This document shows positions 47,101 through 60,365 of a DNA stretch of 64,000 nt, piece after piece (within the stretch, counting starts at the first letter, position 1; every line of letters begins with the position of its first letter). The notes below the pieces were generated by a model. The model searched no databases. It had not been told where the DNA came from and saw nothing but the letters and a program-made list of their open reading frames with translations. The position numbers and the translations under genes were made by a program. The stretch is from Latrodectus hesperus (lineage: Eukaryota; Arthropoda; Arachnida; Araneae; Theridiidae), in NCBI GenBank assembly GCA_037975125.1, contig CM075853.1:31222795-31286794 (forward strand), given 5' to 3'.

Positions 47101-50100
47101 TCTATATCTCATTTTTATGAATATTAATTGCTCGTAATTTTCTACACAATTTAAATTCGAAAAATATAAATTGATGTTCTTCCCTTATTGCTTACTTTCA
47201 ATACACAAATACAAAGAAATTTAAATTTTCATCTTAACAATTATTAAATTTCCAAGTGTTAAAAAAAAATTGAACTTAAATATTTTGAACTTTATATTAC
47301 CTAAAAATCAAATTTTAGAAAATTAATAAATTGCAATTTTAACTTTTGAAATCAACTTTTAAGAAACTTAATACTTATGAATGAAATCTTAAAAGATGGA
47401 AGTGTTGTCTGAAATGCAATAAAGTTCTACACACTTTAGAAGCTATACTTACATTGAAATCATTTAACTCTCTTCTAAATTTTTTAGTAAAGGAATAAAT
47501 TTTTTATTGTAATCTACGATATGAGATCACATTTTGCTATTGTTGATAAAACTGTTCCAACTGAAATTTAACCAAAATTTCAAGTGGAAATATCAAATTC
47601 CCCTACAAAATAAAAAAATTGAGAATAATTAATTATACAATGTTAAGAACTTTAGTTCAAATTGAGTATTGTTGCTTGAGATTCTTTTGACTTTTATATA
47701 GATTAATTATTTAATTTTATTCATAATTTCATTTTCCATCTGATAAAGAGGTAAAGTTAAATGTTAATCACATATAAATGTAAAAATTTATCCATTAATT
47801 TTAAGTAGACATGTTATTGTTTTTAAATTAAATTTATGAGAAAAATCTGAGCAAACCACTGATACAAATTAATAAATCATGTATATAATGTATTTAAAAA
47901 TTTAGGCAAATGTTATGAATATAGGATTGCACTAAAATGTCTGTTTTCCAGGTCCATCTATTCCAACTTCTAAGCAGAAAGCTGATTTGAAGAAAGGATC
48001 CACAGTTAAGAGCACTAAAAGTGCCAAGTCACCAGTGACTACAAAAACAGTTAAGCGCCTTTCGATAAAAAATCCAAAAAAAATTGATAAAGTTTTACCA
48101 AAAGCAAAAATTTCAAAGAAATGTGAAAGTCCAAAAGAAACTGAAGAGGGCAAAAAAAGAGGGAGACCGAAACTTTCTAAAAATGTGACTACTAAAATGG
48201 ACACTGCTAAAAATGAAAGTGTAAAAGAATTAAAAGTCAAATCAGCAAAGACTGAGAAAAACTTGAAAAATAATATAAATTGCAAAAAGTCTGTAGCTGA
48301 AAAAATTCAAAAATTAGATTCAGATGTAAGCTCTGAAAAAATAGCTGCTAGTAAAATCCAAAAAATAGATGGTCAAAAAATAAGTAAAAGGGGTAGAAAA
48401 AGAAAAGCAGAAAGCAATGTGGAAGATAGTGCAAATAGTGAGGAAAATTCTAAACAAATTTTGAATGCAACAAGAGAAGTTATAACCAAAAAAGCAAAAA
48501 GTATTGATTCAAAAGGTGAGGAAACTGAATCTGTTAATTTAAACTTAAAAGAAGAGACTTCAAAGCAAAAATCTGCAGCCACGCGAAAAACTCTGAAGCG
48601 ATTTTCACAAGTATCTGCAAGCACTAATGACAGTGAAGAAGGAAAAGATGAAAATGATGCTAAGTTAAAAGAACTGGAGCAAAATAATGATGTACCAGTA
48701 AGAAAAAGTATGAGAAAGAATGAGGGGAAAAGTGTACATCAAAAAGTCAAACTATTAGAAAATAAAGCAATAACTGATAAGTCTAATATGCAAAACATTG
48801 ATGATACAAATGAAAATATTGCTACTAAACTTGATGAAGTTGAGGAAAATACATCTGAAACAAATTATACATTATCACAAGATTCTTCAACTGTTAACAC
48901 TGCAGAATCTGCTAAGTCACACAGAACAAGAATGACAGGAAGACGAGCAGCTGAAAACAAAGAATCATTTAAGCAAAATGAAAGTAAAACAAAATTTAAA
49001 TTTGATGAGGTAACAGCAAGTGAAACATCTGAAGAAAATTTGTGTGAAGTAAACAAAAATTTATCAAACAACGAAGTTAACAATACCTCAAAAGAAAATA
49101 ATATAAAGAATACTAGGAAAACTCGATCTACTCTTAAAAAAGGTTATTGTGAAAATGAAGATAGTATTGATAGTTCATGTATATCTGAATCTGCTAGTGA
49201 AATTAAAGAATCTCTTAAGCAAGATCAATTAAAACAAAAGAATGATGAATTAACAGAGAATAAAACTTCTGAAATAAAACAGATTTATTTATCAGACAAA
49301 GAAGGTACCATTATTGTCAAAGAAAGTAAGATAAAAATTACTAGGAAAACACGATATAATCTTAAGAAAAGTGATTGTGAAAGTGAAGATAGCATTGACA
49401 GTTTATCTTGTTCTGAATTTAAGAGTGAAATAAAAGAACCATCTAAGCAAAATCAAATAAAAAATGAAATTGATGAACTAATGAAAAATGAAACACCTGA
49501 AAATGAAGCCTCTCCTGAGATAAAAGTAGACATTTCAAAAGAAATGAGTACAAAGATTACTAGGAAAACACGATCTGCGCTTAAGAAAGATGAAGTTGAA
49601 AGTACTGTTGGTAGTTCATCTGTGTCTGAACTTAACAATGGAAAAAAAGCTTTTAAGTTTAATGTTCAAAAAAGAACTCGCTTATCTAGGTCAGTGCCAA
49701 AAGAAGAAAATGTGAGTGGAAATATTAAGCAAGAAGTATTGAGAGAAGATTTGAGTGGCTTATGTGAAATTTCAGAATTAACTGAAGAAACAAAAGAAAA
49801 GAAAGTAGTTAATGTTTTTTCGCAATCAGAACCTGTTTATAAGGAGCATCATGAAATAGAAAAATCTGATACAGCCCAAGAGTCTCTTAAATCAAATTTA
49901 GTTATAAGGGATAAGGATTATAATGATGATACTAAAAAGATAGAAAATAGTAATTATAACAATGAATCTATATCTGTCAAGAAGGAAGCTGAAATTTTAA
50001 CTGAAGGAAATAGTAGTCAGTCTGAATCTATTGTTAAGGAAGATGACACTTTTGTAACATCCTCTGTAAAACAAAGTTTCCAAGAAATTAATCCAATTTC

Positions 50101-53100
50101 ATTAAAAAATAATGGTATGGAAGTTAAATATATTTCAGATGAAATTAGTCATGAGGCAAATAAAGAAAATGAAATTATCATGGTTACTGACAAAAGTGAA
50201 GGAACACTTATCTGTGGTAGTGAGGAAGAAAAGGAGGAGATCCAAAAAATTAAGCTATTTTCTAATCAAACTGAAACTCAAAGTGAAAATATGACAATAG
50301 GAGAAGAAAAGAAAAATTGTTCTGATAATGAAAAAATTGATGACTGCAGTGATAATATAAATGATCAAAATATTATTAAGGTAACTAATGCAGATAATAT
50401 GGAATCCGTTTCTAGTATTGAATTGCCAGTAAAGAATCTTGAAAATAACAAGGACCAGATAAAAATAGAAAATACTGCAACTGCCAAAAATAAAGAATTT
50501 CTGTCTAAAACCAGTTCTTCACAATGTGAGGGAAGTAGAGAATTCACTGCAAAAGACAATATTGATAGCATGATATTGTCAAATACTCTAACTGTTGCTG
50601 TTAATACGGACAGTTTGAAAAATACTTCTGTTAAGGAGTTTGAAGAAAATAATGTAAATTTATCAGACATAAAGGAGAATGATTCAATATATAATGAAAC
50701 AATTTGTTTAACAACAAACATGGAGGCAGAGTCAACAGAGAACTTTAAAACAAAGAGTGATTTAGAAGATGTAGATATGGTTAAATATTCAAATGAAGAA
50801 CTAACTCCTATAAAAGGAAAAGAAATTACGAAAATCAAACAACTAAGTCCAGAACAAATCAAAAATCAGAATGAAAATATTTCTCTTGATTGTAATATCA
50901 GTGAAATTGAAAATGCAGAACTCTCAAATTTAATGAAATCAACCCAAGATAAAAATAAGATTATAACTGCATCTCAAAAAAAGATTTCAGATACACTGAG
51001 TTCTCCTTCAAAAACTTTGAATTTAGATGCTTTGACTGGAAATAAGTTAATTGAATCATCCCAAAGTAATTACAGTTGTGAGAAATCTCTTTCTTTAGAT
51101 AATACCATTGGATTACCAAAAATTATTGAGAGCAGTTGCCAAAAATCATGCAGCACAATTGATGAATCTGGTTTTAATGCAAATGAAATAAAAGAAAAGA
51201 ATTTAGAAACTGAGCAATGCAGTACATCTGATATTAGAGAATCACAAGTATGCAGTATTGTCTCTAAAAGAAATTTGGAAAATAATGATAACAAGGAGAA
51301 TTCTATTTTAAATATTGAAAAGACTAAAAATGATTATTCAAATCTTGCATCAGATTTAGTAATTACTGAAGAGCTAAAAGATCAACATTGTAAAATCTTA
51401 ATGTCTAATGAATCATCCAATAATTTATTATCTTTTGAAAGTAAGGATCAACATATTATTCAAATTGAAAATAAACAAGTTGAAATCACTTCAAATATTT
51501 TAAATGAGGACACTTGTGAAATAACAGCTAATATTGAAAATAATTGTAAAACAAAAGTTGATGGTGACAGTAACATTTCTGCTACACCAATATGCACCAT
51601 TGATGAAGAATCTGCAAAATTTACCACTTCTGCAACTGAGGAAAATTTAACATTAGTAATTTCTAAATTCCAATCAGAAACTCAAAATGAAAAATGCACT
51701 AAGTCAGAAAAAGTAGCTGAAAAATTGCTTGAATGCTCAAGTTGTAAACCTTCTGAAATTAATGTTATGAATATATTAAAAAGGGATGAAATTCCAGCAG
51801 AAACATCAGAAGTGGCTGTAACTATAGGAGTTAAAGTGTCAAAAAATACTGTAAACTGCAATCCAGATCAAGAGAAAATAGTTATAGAATCAATTAATCA
51901 AACTTGTGTAGTAAGTGAATCTGTCAAAGAAAGAAATAGTTGTACAAATGATGTATTCACTGTTACTAAATGTATTTCAGATAGTTTAGATATTGATACT
52001 GAATCTTTAGAAACTAAAAATAAAGATATTTTTCAGTTAGAAAAAATCAGTTTTGAATCACAATCAGAAATCTCTCCATCAGGAATAAAATCTGGCTTTA
52101 TGTTAGCTCAAAATACTTCTAATGTATCAGAAATCCAAATTACTTCAGAAAATTTAAATTCTGAAGTAAAATCAGACAGTTCTAACTCATTAGATAAAAT
52201 TAATGATGATTTTCTTAATAGCTTTAAATCAGAAGTTGAAAAAAAAGTGGAATTAAAAAAACTCAAACATATATTGGAAAATTCAACAAATGATATATTG
52301 AGTAATGAATGTTCTATTTCAGAAGATATAAAAACTAGAAAAGAATCATTTGATATTTCTGAGAAATTTTCTAACAAATCCAAAAATGTAATTTCCACAG
52401 AAGTTTTAAAAAATGACATAATTGAATGTAATGTAAAGATTTCAGAAAAAAGTTTGTTAACAAAGATTGATCTTGATACAAGTATGCAATCTTCAAAATA
52501 TGAATCTCGTGAGGAAAAAACAAATTCTAAAGTGGAAGTGAGTGAAAATTTCGTAACTAAAGACTCGGAGGACCAAATAGAAACCAATAAAAAAATGCAA
52601 GATTCTAATGATACTGAATGTGTTGACAACTTATCAATTGAAATAATAAAAAGCAGTACTGAATTCGACAAAATTGATTCAGGAGAAGTGAATAAGAGGG
52701 AATCTTCTTTGTCCAGTGAATCTAATCTAGAAAGCTCTGATGCTCTTAAAGAACAAAATGTTAATGCTGATGAGATTGCAATTTATGAAAATAATTCTCT
52801 TAATAGTGAGGGAGTTTCTGGTGATAGTGATAATGTTAAAGATCTTTTAACAAGTGCAACTTCTGTTAAAGCAGAAGATGTAGATGTGCGGGAAAGTTCT
52901 GAGTTAATTCCAAATACTAAAGAATCTTCTCTTAGTGACACATCATCTGTTACTGAATTTTATCATTCCAATGATGGTTATTCCACTGATGCAAATACTG
53001 CTGATATTCATATTACTGATGAGGAGAATACAGCTATTGATAACAAAGAGCAAACTATCAATGAATCTTCATCCATTACAGTGGTTAGTCAATCATGTGA

Positions 53101-56100
53101 TGATGATTCCATTCAAGTTAATGATGCAGACACTAAAGCTATGGGTGAAGTAAATGATGGATTTACAAATATCAAAGAAAAAACTATCATTAGTACTTCA
53201 CCCATTACACAAATGTATCATTATAGTGATGTTGATTCTATTAAGAATAAAGAAGTTAGTTCTGGGACAATTAATCAAGAAAACACTAAACCTAAAAAAT
53301 CAGAATCTTTTACTAAATCTATTGAATCAGAGCAAAATGTTTCCATTGTTAAATCTAATAAAACTGATCATTCTGATATTCCAGAATCTCAATCTCCATC
53401 TCATTCAGTATTGTCAAATAACAAAAGCTCTGAAATCGAGCAAGTTATTTCTGTAAATTGCACTTCATCAGCAACAGAACTCAGTCAAAATATAAATGAT
53501 GATTCCATGCAGACAAATATTGATTGTATCAAAATGGCTGAAAATGATACTAATGAAAAAAAATCAGATGCTGGTAAACCTTGCTTACAAGCTTCTTTGA
53601 CAGAAAATTTAATATTAGATGAAGTATCAGGAAAATTTATTGATTGTGATTCTACCACAGGAACCACTTGTTCATCTCCTCCATCAGTGTTAAAAATATG
53701 TGAAAATGCTGAAACTAGGACTGATTCTAAACAAAATGAACCTAATTTTGGTAACGTCTGCAATCAGTCTAGTGTTAGTGACTGTGTACATAGTTCTGTT
53801 GAAAGTAGTGCAGATTTTAATTTATTAGTAAAATCTTATTTAAAGACTTGTGAAGATACACTACCTAATGTAGACTCTAATGATTCTAAAAATAGCATTG
53901 TTTCAGACTCCACACATCCATCTGAATCCCTGGTTAAAATATCTGAATATAGCCATAATAATACGAAATTGAAAGACTGCACTTCTAAACAAAAGAAAAG
54001 GAAAACAGACAATATAGAAAACCTTACCATTACTAATACAGAAAAAAAGACTAAATTATCTAGTGAAGATAAGGATGATATAAAAAATCCAGAAACAAAT
54101 GTGACTGTCTTACCCCTAACTAGTGAGTGTGAAATGAATTCTCAAATTGTGTTAGGAGAAAATCTGTTATCTGAAAAATCATCTAGTTCAAGAACTGAAC
54201 AAGAATTAGTTTCCGGGAGTTTTGATCATAGCATTAAAAATATTGAGAGTAGTTATGTGCCAAAACATAAAATAAAAACAGATGAAGCATTAGTAAGAAA
54301 ACTTTCAAAGAAAAAGAAAGTGTCTGAAAAAATTGAAATTCCCAAAGATAAGCAGAAAACTTGTTCAGAAGATAAGGTTAAAAGTCAAATACTTAAAAGT
54401 AATAATAATTCTGGAATGATTCAGAACCTGCCTGAAAAATCTAAAACCTCTAAATCAGACCCTGCAGTTTTAGGAAAAAATATTGCAAATGAAGTAAATG
54501 TTGGTGCTGGTCCAAGTAAAACCAGTACAAAACGGAAAAATTCTGATATTGAGGTATTTTATATTTATGCATTAGAAAATTTAAAAAATTTGATATGATT
54601 ATTTATGTGGTAAACAGAAAATTGATTTTTCTTAAAATTCTACATTTTTCTTTTAAATTAAAAGCTTAGTGTTTTGAGATGTGATGATTTTAATGACTAA
54701 TTTATTTTTTCTTAAAAACAACACAGTTTAAATTAAGATGCAAAAAATCTGTTTTACTGTTTATAATCTGTTGTGTCTGCAAATTACATTTCTCTGTATC
54801 ACTAAGAATATTTTGAATACTTATTAAACACGTATATTGTCAGCATTATGTTTGCTTTCCGTAGAACGCAAGAGAATATATTCATTCTCTCAGAACTAGC
54901 AGAATGATCTCAGTAGTTTATTCCTGTTGAAGGAAAAATTTACTTTTTAATATCGTAAGATGAATACATAATTTAAAGTTAAGAATTTTATTTGTTTTAT
55001 ATTATTTTGAGTTTTGTTATATTGTGCTTAAATTTTAATATTTATTATTTCATGCTACATGCTAATTTTAGGTCACATTGTAATCATAATTACATTATTA
55101 TTTTATCCAAAACAATTGTTTTTATTGAATTGCATTCTGCATTTACTATTAAGAGAATCAACTTTGACAATTATTGAGGGAAGGTTCATAAAAGATGTGA
55201 AAATATGTATATGAAAAGAGTTATTTGGATATTGATATCTTTATCTAAAAGCTGTCTGTTGTTCTTAATGTACTTTTAGTATTGCCTATATATATTAATT
55301 AATGAATAATAGAACTGTTTTTTTTAATCAAACAATAAATTTATTTAAATGACTATAAATCACTTTATATGATTATTATTTTATCATCCTTTTTCTTATT
55401 CTTCAATGTGTAATAGGAATTTATAAGAATTGTGATATCATTCTTTCATCCAATCCTACTGTCATTTACTATTTTCCTCTGGTTACTGTATTTTCCTATA
55501 TATAATCTGTGGATTGTGTGTTCAAGTTTTGTATTTCTTTATTCGTACTATACGCCACCACTCAGATCAGAATAAAAAAAAAATTCTTCACCAGAAAAGC
55601 TGACAATAAAGCTTTGAAAGAAGTGCTGTTTATGTTTTATAAAATAAATAAGAGATGTTTCCATGGCTCAATTAATTTATTTTAGCTATAATCAGTTTTG
55701 TCCAATTACGTTTAAGAACATATTCAGCTCCTCAGAGAAATATTACAATTGCTATTGGCTATCATCATTTCACATTTTGTCTTGATTAGAACTATTTTTT
55801 TCTAAAAATATTCAAGTTCGCAAGATGTCTTGTAGAAGGAAAAACATACAAGTTACACAACAAATTTTAAACTAAAAATTATAGAGAAGGCAAATGAAAA
55901 ATAACAATGGTGTAAGGGGGAAAAACAGCATGAGCAAGAAAAAACTAATCCAATGAGCAGTTTGAAAATGAACCATTTTTTCATTTAATTATTAATCAAA
56001 CAAATATAATTCAGTTTTTAAATATCTCTCATCTCATTTTAAAATTTATTAAAAACTGAAAATCAATAAGCTTTGCTTGAGTCTTCTCAGAATATTTGCT

Positions 56101-56522
56101 CTTGATTCTCGATCTGGTACTTTCATCTCAATTTATCACATTTTGTAATAAGGTGGATAAAAATTTTCTGCACAGTTTATTATATTTTTAATCATACTGT
56201 GTATTTTTTATTTTATGTGATGTCTCATATTATCAGCAGTATATATTTTTGTCTATTCACCAAAAAAAATCACTGCTTATTATATATAGGAAAATATATT
56301 ACCTTTTTTTATTCAACAGTTAAATAAGTTTATTTCAAAATTTTATTGTATGTTAGTTTTATTCTAGCCTTAAGCAGAATATAATTTCATTGTTCTCTTA
56401 TTTATCTAGACATCTGTTGAAGAATCGAAAAGGATTAAATGTCATAACCCACCTGTACGTCAGTATTTAGACCAATTTGTCCCATTTCTTCTCGAAGGAC
56501 TTCTTAAAATTGCCTATAACAG
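44136..56522 (+). CDS. Giant disordered AT-hook protein with C-terminal Dpy-30 motif (3' end beyond window)
   Basis: Exons are 44136-44145 (ATG CCT AGA G), 47952-54553 and 56410-56522, all with GT/AG junctions and matching phases (10 + 6602 nt is a whole number of codons). The product so far is 2241 residues plus 2 nt: MPRGPSIPTSKQK, an AT-hook KKRGRPKLSK (RGRPK 73-77), a basic RGRKRK (150-155), a Ser/Glu/Asn/Lys/Thr-rich region with almost no hydrophobic clusters, and PPVRQYLDQF then VPFLLEGLLKIAYNR. That last part matches the first helix of the Dpy-30 motif, which dimerises and docks subunits such as ASH2L in Set1/MLL complexes (family knowledge). A nuclear chromatin role is inferred. The next exon should start with a residue-completing base and Pro; I did not find it before 64000. 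Confidence 0.82.
44146..47951 (+). other. Intron 1 of the Dpy-30 gene (3.8 kb)
   Basis: AT-rich; holds one complete SINE (46341-46542). A Cys-rich stretch at 44570-44660 has splice-like borders but would stop the frame, so it is not included as an exon. Confidence 0.7.
46341..46542 (+). repeat. Complete tRNA-derived SINE, family B
   Basis: The target duplication CTGAGTAAAATA (46341-46352 and 46531-46542) flanks a 178-bp body beginning CGCCGAGCTGGCAGCC. It has a box A-like region, box B-like GGGTTGGAATCCC, and a 3' part GGTCTAATTAGCCCTCGTA and GACAAACAAACCAAAC. It is the best preserved member of a family with several diverged copies in this window. Confidence 0.88.
47952..54553 (+). CDS. Dpy-30 gene, 6.6-kb exon: disordered AT-hook region
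   Basis: Acceptor TGTTTTCCAG and donor GTATTT; a single frame is open across 6602 nt in DNA where stops are otherwise frequent, which itself proves coding constraint. The sequence is highly charged and Ser/Asn-rich. I saw no Trp. An AT-hook core (AGA GGG AGA CCG AAA) lies at 48158-48172. Three copies of a ~75-residue unit with TRKTRxxLKK start at 49112, 49340 and 49559 (residues 391, 467, 540). The 5' third is Lys-rich; the rest is dominated by SxxE and (D/E)S words that look like phosphorylation-rich linkers. Minus-strand frames inside it are shadows. Confidence 0.9.
49112..49700 (+). repeat. Triplicated TRKTR-type coding repeat
   Basis: ACTAGGAAAAC(T/A)CGAT starts units at 49112, 49340 and 49559, with spacings of 76 and 73 codons. 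Each unit gives TRKTRxxLKK, then an acidic D/E-S stretch, then a (S/K)xEIK(E/x)-type linker. Both spacings are whole codons, so the duplications kept frame. Confidence 0.85.
54554..56409 (+). other. Intron 2 of the Dpy-30 gene (1.9 kb)
   Basis: AT-rich, with a few AATAAA hexamers and no recognised repeat or exon. If the donor at 54554 were read through, the frame would end at 54598 and give a form lacking the Dpy-30 motif. Confidence 0.7.
56410..56522 (+). CDS. Dpy-30 gene, exon with N-terminal half of the Dpy-30 motif
   Basis: Acceptor TTATCTAG and donor GTAAAC bound 113 nt encoding TSVEESKRIKCHN then PPVRQYLDQFVPFLLEGLL and KIAYN plus 2 nt of an Arg/Ser codon. The Dpy-30 motif has the form (P)xRxYLDxxVxPxLLxGLxxLAxxRPxxPxxFLAxYL. 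The visible part matches well with one residue fewer after YLDQ, and is cut exactly where the motif would go on to RPxxP. Confidence 0.8.
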
Positions 56523-58394
56523 GTAAACTGGTGACTATTTAAAACTTTTAATTTAAAATATTTAAATTAATTTTTACGTATTTAAGTGATTAAAATAATT
56601 ATCACTTAGAATTACACACATAAGATTTTTTGGTTAATGCTTATCTAAGGAAATTTTTGAAAATATATTCTAGAAAAATGTTATGCTAAAATGCCTTGAG
56701 ATTCAGTTAGTTTTATGTGAAAAGTAATATGTTTAAAGTAATCTGATTATTTTACAATGTGATATACATATTTTTTTATGAATAAACCAATTCTTACTTA
56801 GTATTTTTTGTATTTCCTGATTTTACTTTTGCTAATTATATTCTTTATATTTCCTCATATTTAGACACCCAATATAAAAAATTAATAATTACATGTGTGA
56901 TACATATTTTTATAACAATGTAAATTTTTCTTCAGTATAATTTTCAAATTACTGAATTTGCAGCTTATTTTTTCATTTAAAAAAATAAAAGAAAAACTGT
57001 TATTATCATTAATTTTAATAGAAATGTTAAAATAAAAGAAAATCATAAATCTTCATACTCAAGCTGTAAGAAATTTATGATTTGCTTTCTAATTTATCAT
57101 TTTGAGAGTGATTTATCTAATTTATCATCTTAAAAAATTTCATATTTGCTTAATGTTTGTATTTGAAAGCAATTTTTGGCCTTTTGAGACAATCAACTAT
57201 AATGAAAAATTTTATGTGGAAGTTACTGATGTTTTGGAATATTACATCTACTACAGTTTATTTAAGTGCAACTTTCTTAATTGAATTTATCTGTAAATAA
57301 AAATATGTATTATTTAATTGCATTTGTACTACTTTTTAACTGAATATTGTTACTGCAATTGTCAACTAAATGAATTAAAATTTAGCCTTCAATTCAATTG
57401 GTTGTGCTTTCAACTTTGATCCTGCGCATTAATGTTTGTTGTGAGTCATGGTTAATTTAAAATTGTAGGCATCATTTGAATTAACCTTTATATAAAAAAA
57501 TTATCATTGCATGGTAACAAAGTTATTATTAATTTGTAAATATTGCTTTTATAAATTTAAGTTTTTGAATTTATAAAAGTAATATTTTGTTTAAAAATAA
57601 CATACCTTGATTGCTTTGATTGATTTACCGTTCCTGAGAAGCAATTAGAAATAAAGTTTCTTATATGCATAAAATGATTTATGTATGATATGATTTATGT
57701 ATCAGAAAACTTAATAACAAATTTAATTTAATGAAAAATGTGAGCCAGAAGTGTAGACTGTTTTTATCAACATAACTTCTGAATATAATATTAAAATACA
57801 AAATATCACTTTTCTTAAAAACACTTATTTCCAAAAAGTTAAAATGACTTTTGATTTTAAGTGTTTCCAAAATGAAATTAAGTGAAAAAGCTAACTGTGT
57901 ATGAGAGTAATGTCCCATAATGGTGTTTGAAAGAAAATGGATGTACAAATTTGCTTTCCTTTAAGCCTCTACAATTTTGAAATGATATTCATCATTGTTG
58001 GAAGATACTTGCTTTTAAACCAACTTTAATGTCAATTTTTAATGTTATAGAAATATTCCTTGCGTGAGAAATAACTGTGTTGTCTTAGTTTTATCAGTTT
58101 TAAACTTTTTTTCAATATATGTCAATAATTCTTAATTAAAAAAATATTGAACATAAATAACTATGATTTTTTTTATCAAAAATTTTGATTTTAAGTTTAA
58201 ACTTCTCAAATTTGAATTACATTAGTGGTGGTGATAATATGTGAGTATGTATTTAATTAAATTAGCAGTGAAACTATATCAATAAAATTCATTTCTGAAT
58301 ACAATTCATTTCAATTAATATATTTTTTTATAAAAGTACTAAAAAAATAGTTTTATTTTTCAGATCTTAAATATTTACACCAATTTTTTCTACT

Positions 58395-58690
58395 GGCCAC
58401 GGTGGCTTAGTTGGTTACGGTGTTCATTCTCATTATGAAATTATATGGTAATAAATTTGAATCCTGGCCCAATTGAAGATCCATCATATTCACTAATGGT
58501 GGCTGGAGCCACCATTAAATATGGAGTAGTCACAATGTCCTCTATGTAAAATTATAATTCTGGAGTGTCAGGACAAATTGGGGGTCTGCCTGTCCCTTAC
58601 TTTTAAACTACAAAGACCCATTTTCATTCAGGGAGGGGGTCATATTGTCTAAGTGTCATTATTTACACTCCTTGTTGGCTGAAAAAGATG
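58395..58690 (+). repeat. tRNA-derived SINE, family D
   Basis: The head GGCCACGGTGGCTTAGTTGG matches box A (TGGCTTAGTTGG), followed by a decayed box B (AATTTGAATCC). A 3' body includes GGTGGCTGGAGCCACCATT, itself an inverted repeat. No target duplication was seen. Confidence 0.65.
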
Positions 58691-59463
58691 AAAATCCTAA
58701 TAGCTGAGCATTAGAAATAATTTTTTCTGCATTGTCAAACTTCTCAAACTAAAGTTACGTTGCAACCACTTTCTTTGTCTTATAACATATCTGAATAACT
58801 TTTGGCATTTAAAATTTATGATACAATAATTTTGCTATGTATAATCATGCCATTTTCAAAATGGATTCACCAAGTTTTAAATACAAACTAAGCATGATAA
58901 ATATTTTCTTTTGTCTTACCTTTATGTATATTACTCCGTTTAATTAATTACATTATTTTAAGTATACTTTTAAAACATTTATTATGATTTAAAATAAGTT
59001 AAGAAATCTCAAAAGTAGAAACATTCATATTATAGAAGTATCAAAGAGAAAATAAATATTCCTTTGTAAGTCTATTGTGTGATAGATTTATATTTAGTTT
59101 ATTTACAAAAGCTGTTTAATTAGCATATTTGTGGATAGTTATATGTATTTATATATACTTATGTTCAACATTAAAGTTACAATATATTTTTACTGAAAAT
59201 GGATTTAATGAATGATAATTTGGTTGGCAAGGATATCCAAATAACAATATTTGCACAATAGGTTGATACTCATTAATCACTCACGAATGCATCATGTGAT
59301 TCATTTTTTATTCCTTTGTGTTTATTTCCTTTTTATTGCTTTGTTGCTGAAGAGAAAGTGCTTTATACAGCTATACAAGCATCACTACCAAAGAAGATAG
59401 TAACACTTATTTGTATATAGTTACATTGTTGTATAAACTGCGCATTTTAAACAGTTTGTTTTT

Positions 59464-59632
59464 TAGCTGCCTGCTGTATGATTAATCTCTTGGTACAGCA
59501 GTTCATTGGTTTCAATCCCACTTCAGGTGTGAATATTAGCAATTTGGAATCTATCTTAAAATGTAGGTCTTGCTCTAATTTAATTCTGATATGCAAAATA
59601 AGACCATTGAGCAACGAGTCAAAAAATTAATG
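59464..59632 (+). repeat. Diverged SINE, family B
   Basis: TGGTTTCAATCCCACTTCAG, then TTGGAATCTATCTTAAA, GTAGGTCTTGCTCTAATTTA and CCATTGAGCAACGAGTC follow the order of 46353-46530. Confidence 0.6.
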
Positions 59633-60231
59633 TCTGGGAGTCATAAGAGGTTGTTGATGTACACACAACAAAATGTTGATCACACTTTTGGGGGAACTGT
59701 TACTATAGATCATCCCTTAAGTGTTTCATAGAACTGAGATCTTGAAATCTCAGCATCCATATAAGTGATTAGGTATATATGATGAATAAGATCTTTCTTC
59801 GAGTGTGAATGACAAATGTAACTCTGTGCAATCAGATATTATCATCCATAAAAATGAATTAGCTTCTAAAAGTTCTTTCAAAATATGGTTCACCTGGTTT
59901 GAGTTTCTCCATTGTTATAATATTCTGTATCAATACAAAAGGAGAAGATATTTAGAAAAGTGTACACCCATTCAATTTGATCTCTCCCCTTTTAAGAATG
60001 CTGGTTCATCAAAGTGATTGGGAAACAACTTGCAAATATTACAGAAATGTAGACTCTTTTGAAAAGGACACAGTGTCAATATTGTTTTAAGAGCGATATT
60101 TTTTGTTTTAAGATTAATTGCTTTCCTCTTGTGAAATTGTTTGAGTAAAATGCGCATGATTGATATGTTGATTTCAGAGCCCTTCTCAAACAGTTGTTCT
60201 TGCATGATTTATCTTGATATAATTGCTCCAG

Positions 60232-60365
60232 ATGCAATTGTAAGGTCTTGGGATAGCTACCCATAAATCGTGTGTATAGCACTGGGCATTTAAAAGCACA
60301 GGATTCTTCCATTAATTAGCATTTATATGCAAAAAGATGACTGTTGTGCGACAAACCAGTTTGTA
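60232..60365 (+). repeat. SINE family B-like fragment
   Basis: ATTAGCATTTATATGC followed by AAAAAGATGACTGTTGTG and CGACAAACC resembles the 3' part of the family B SINE. The 5' part is very diverged. Confidence 0.4.

Noticed and set aside
47932..54030. Long minus-strand frames (up to 187 codons) within the 6.6-kb exon
   Set aside because: They are rich in Leu, Ser and Phe, as expected from the complement of Lys/Glu/Ser codons. They have no motif or start context of their own.
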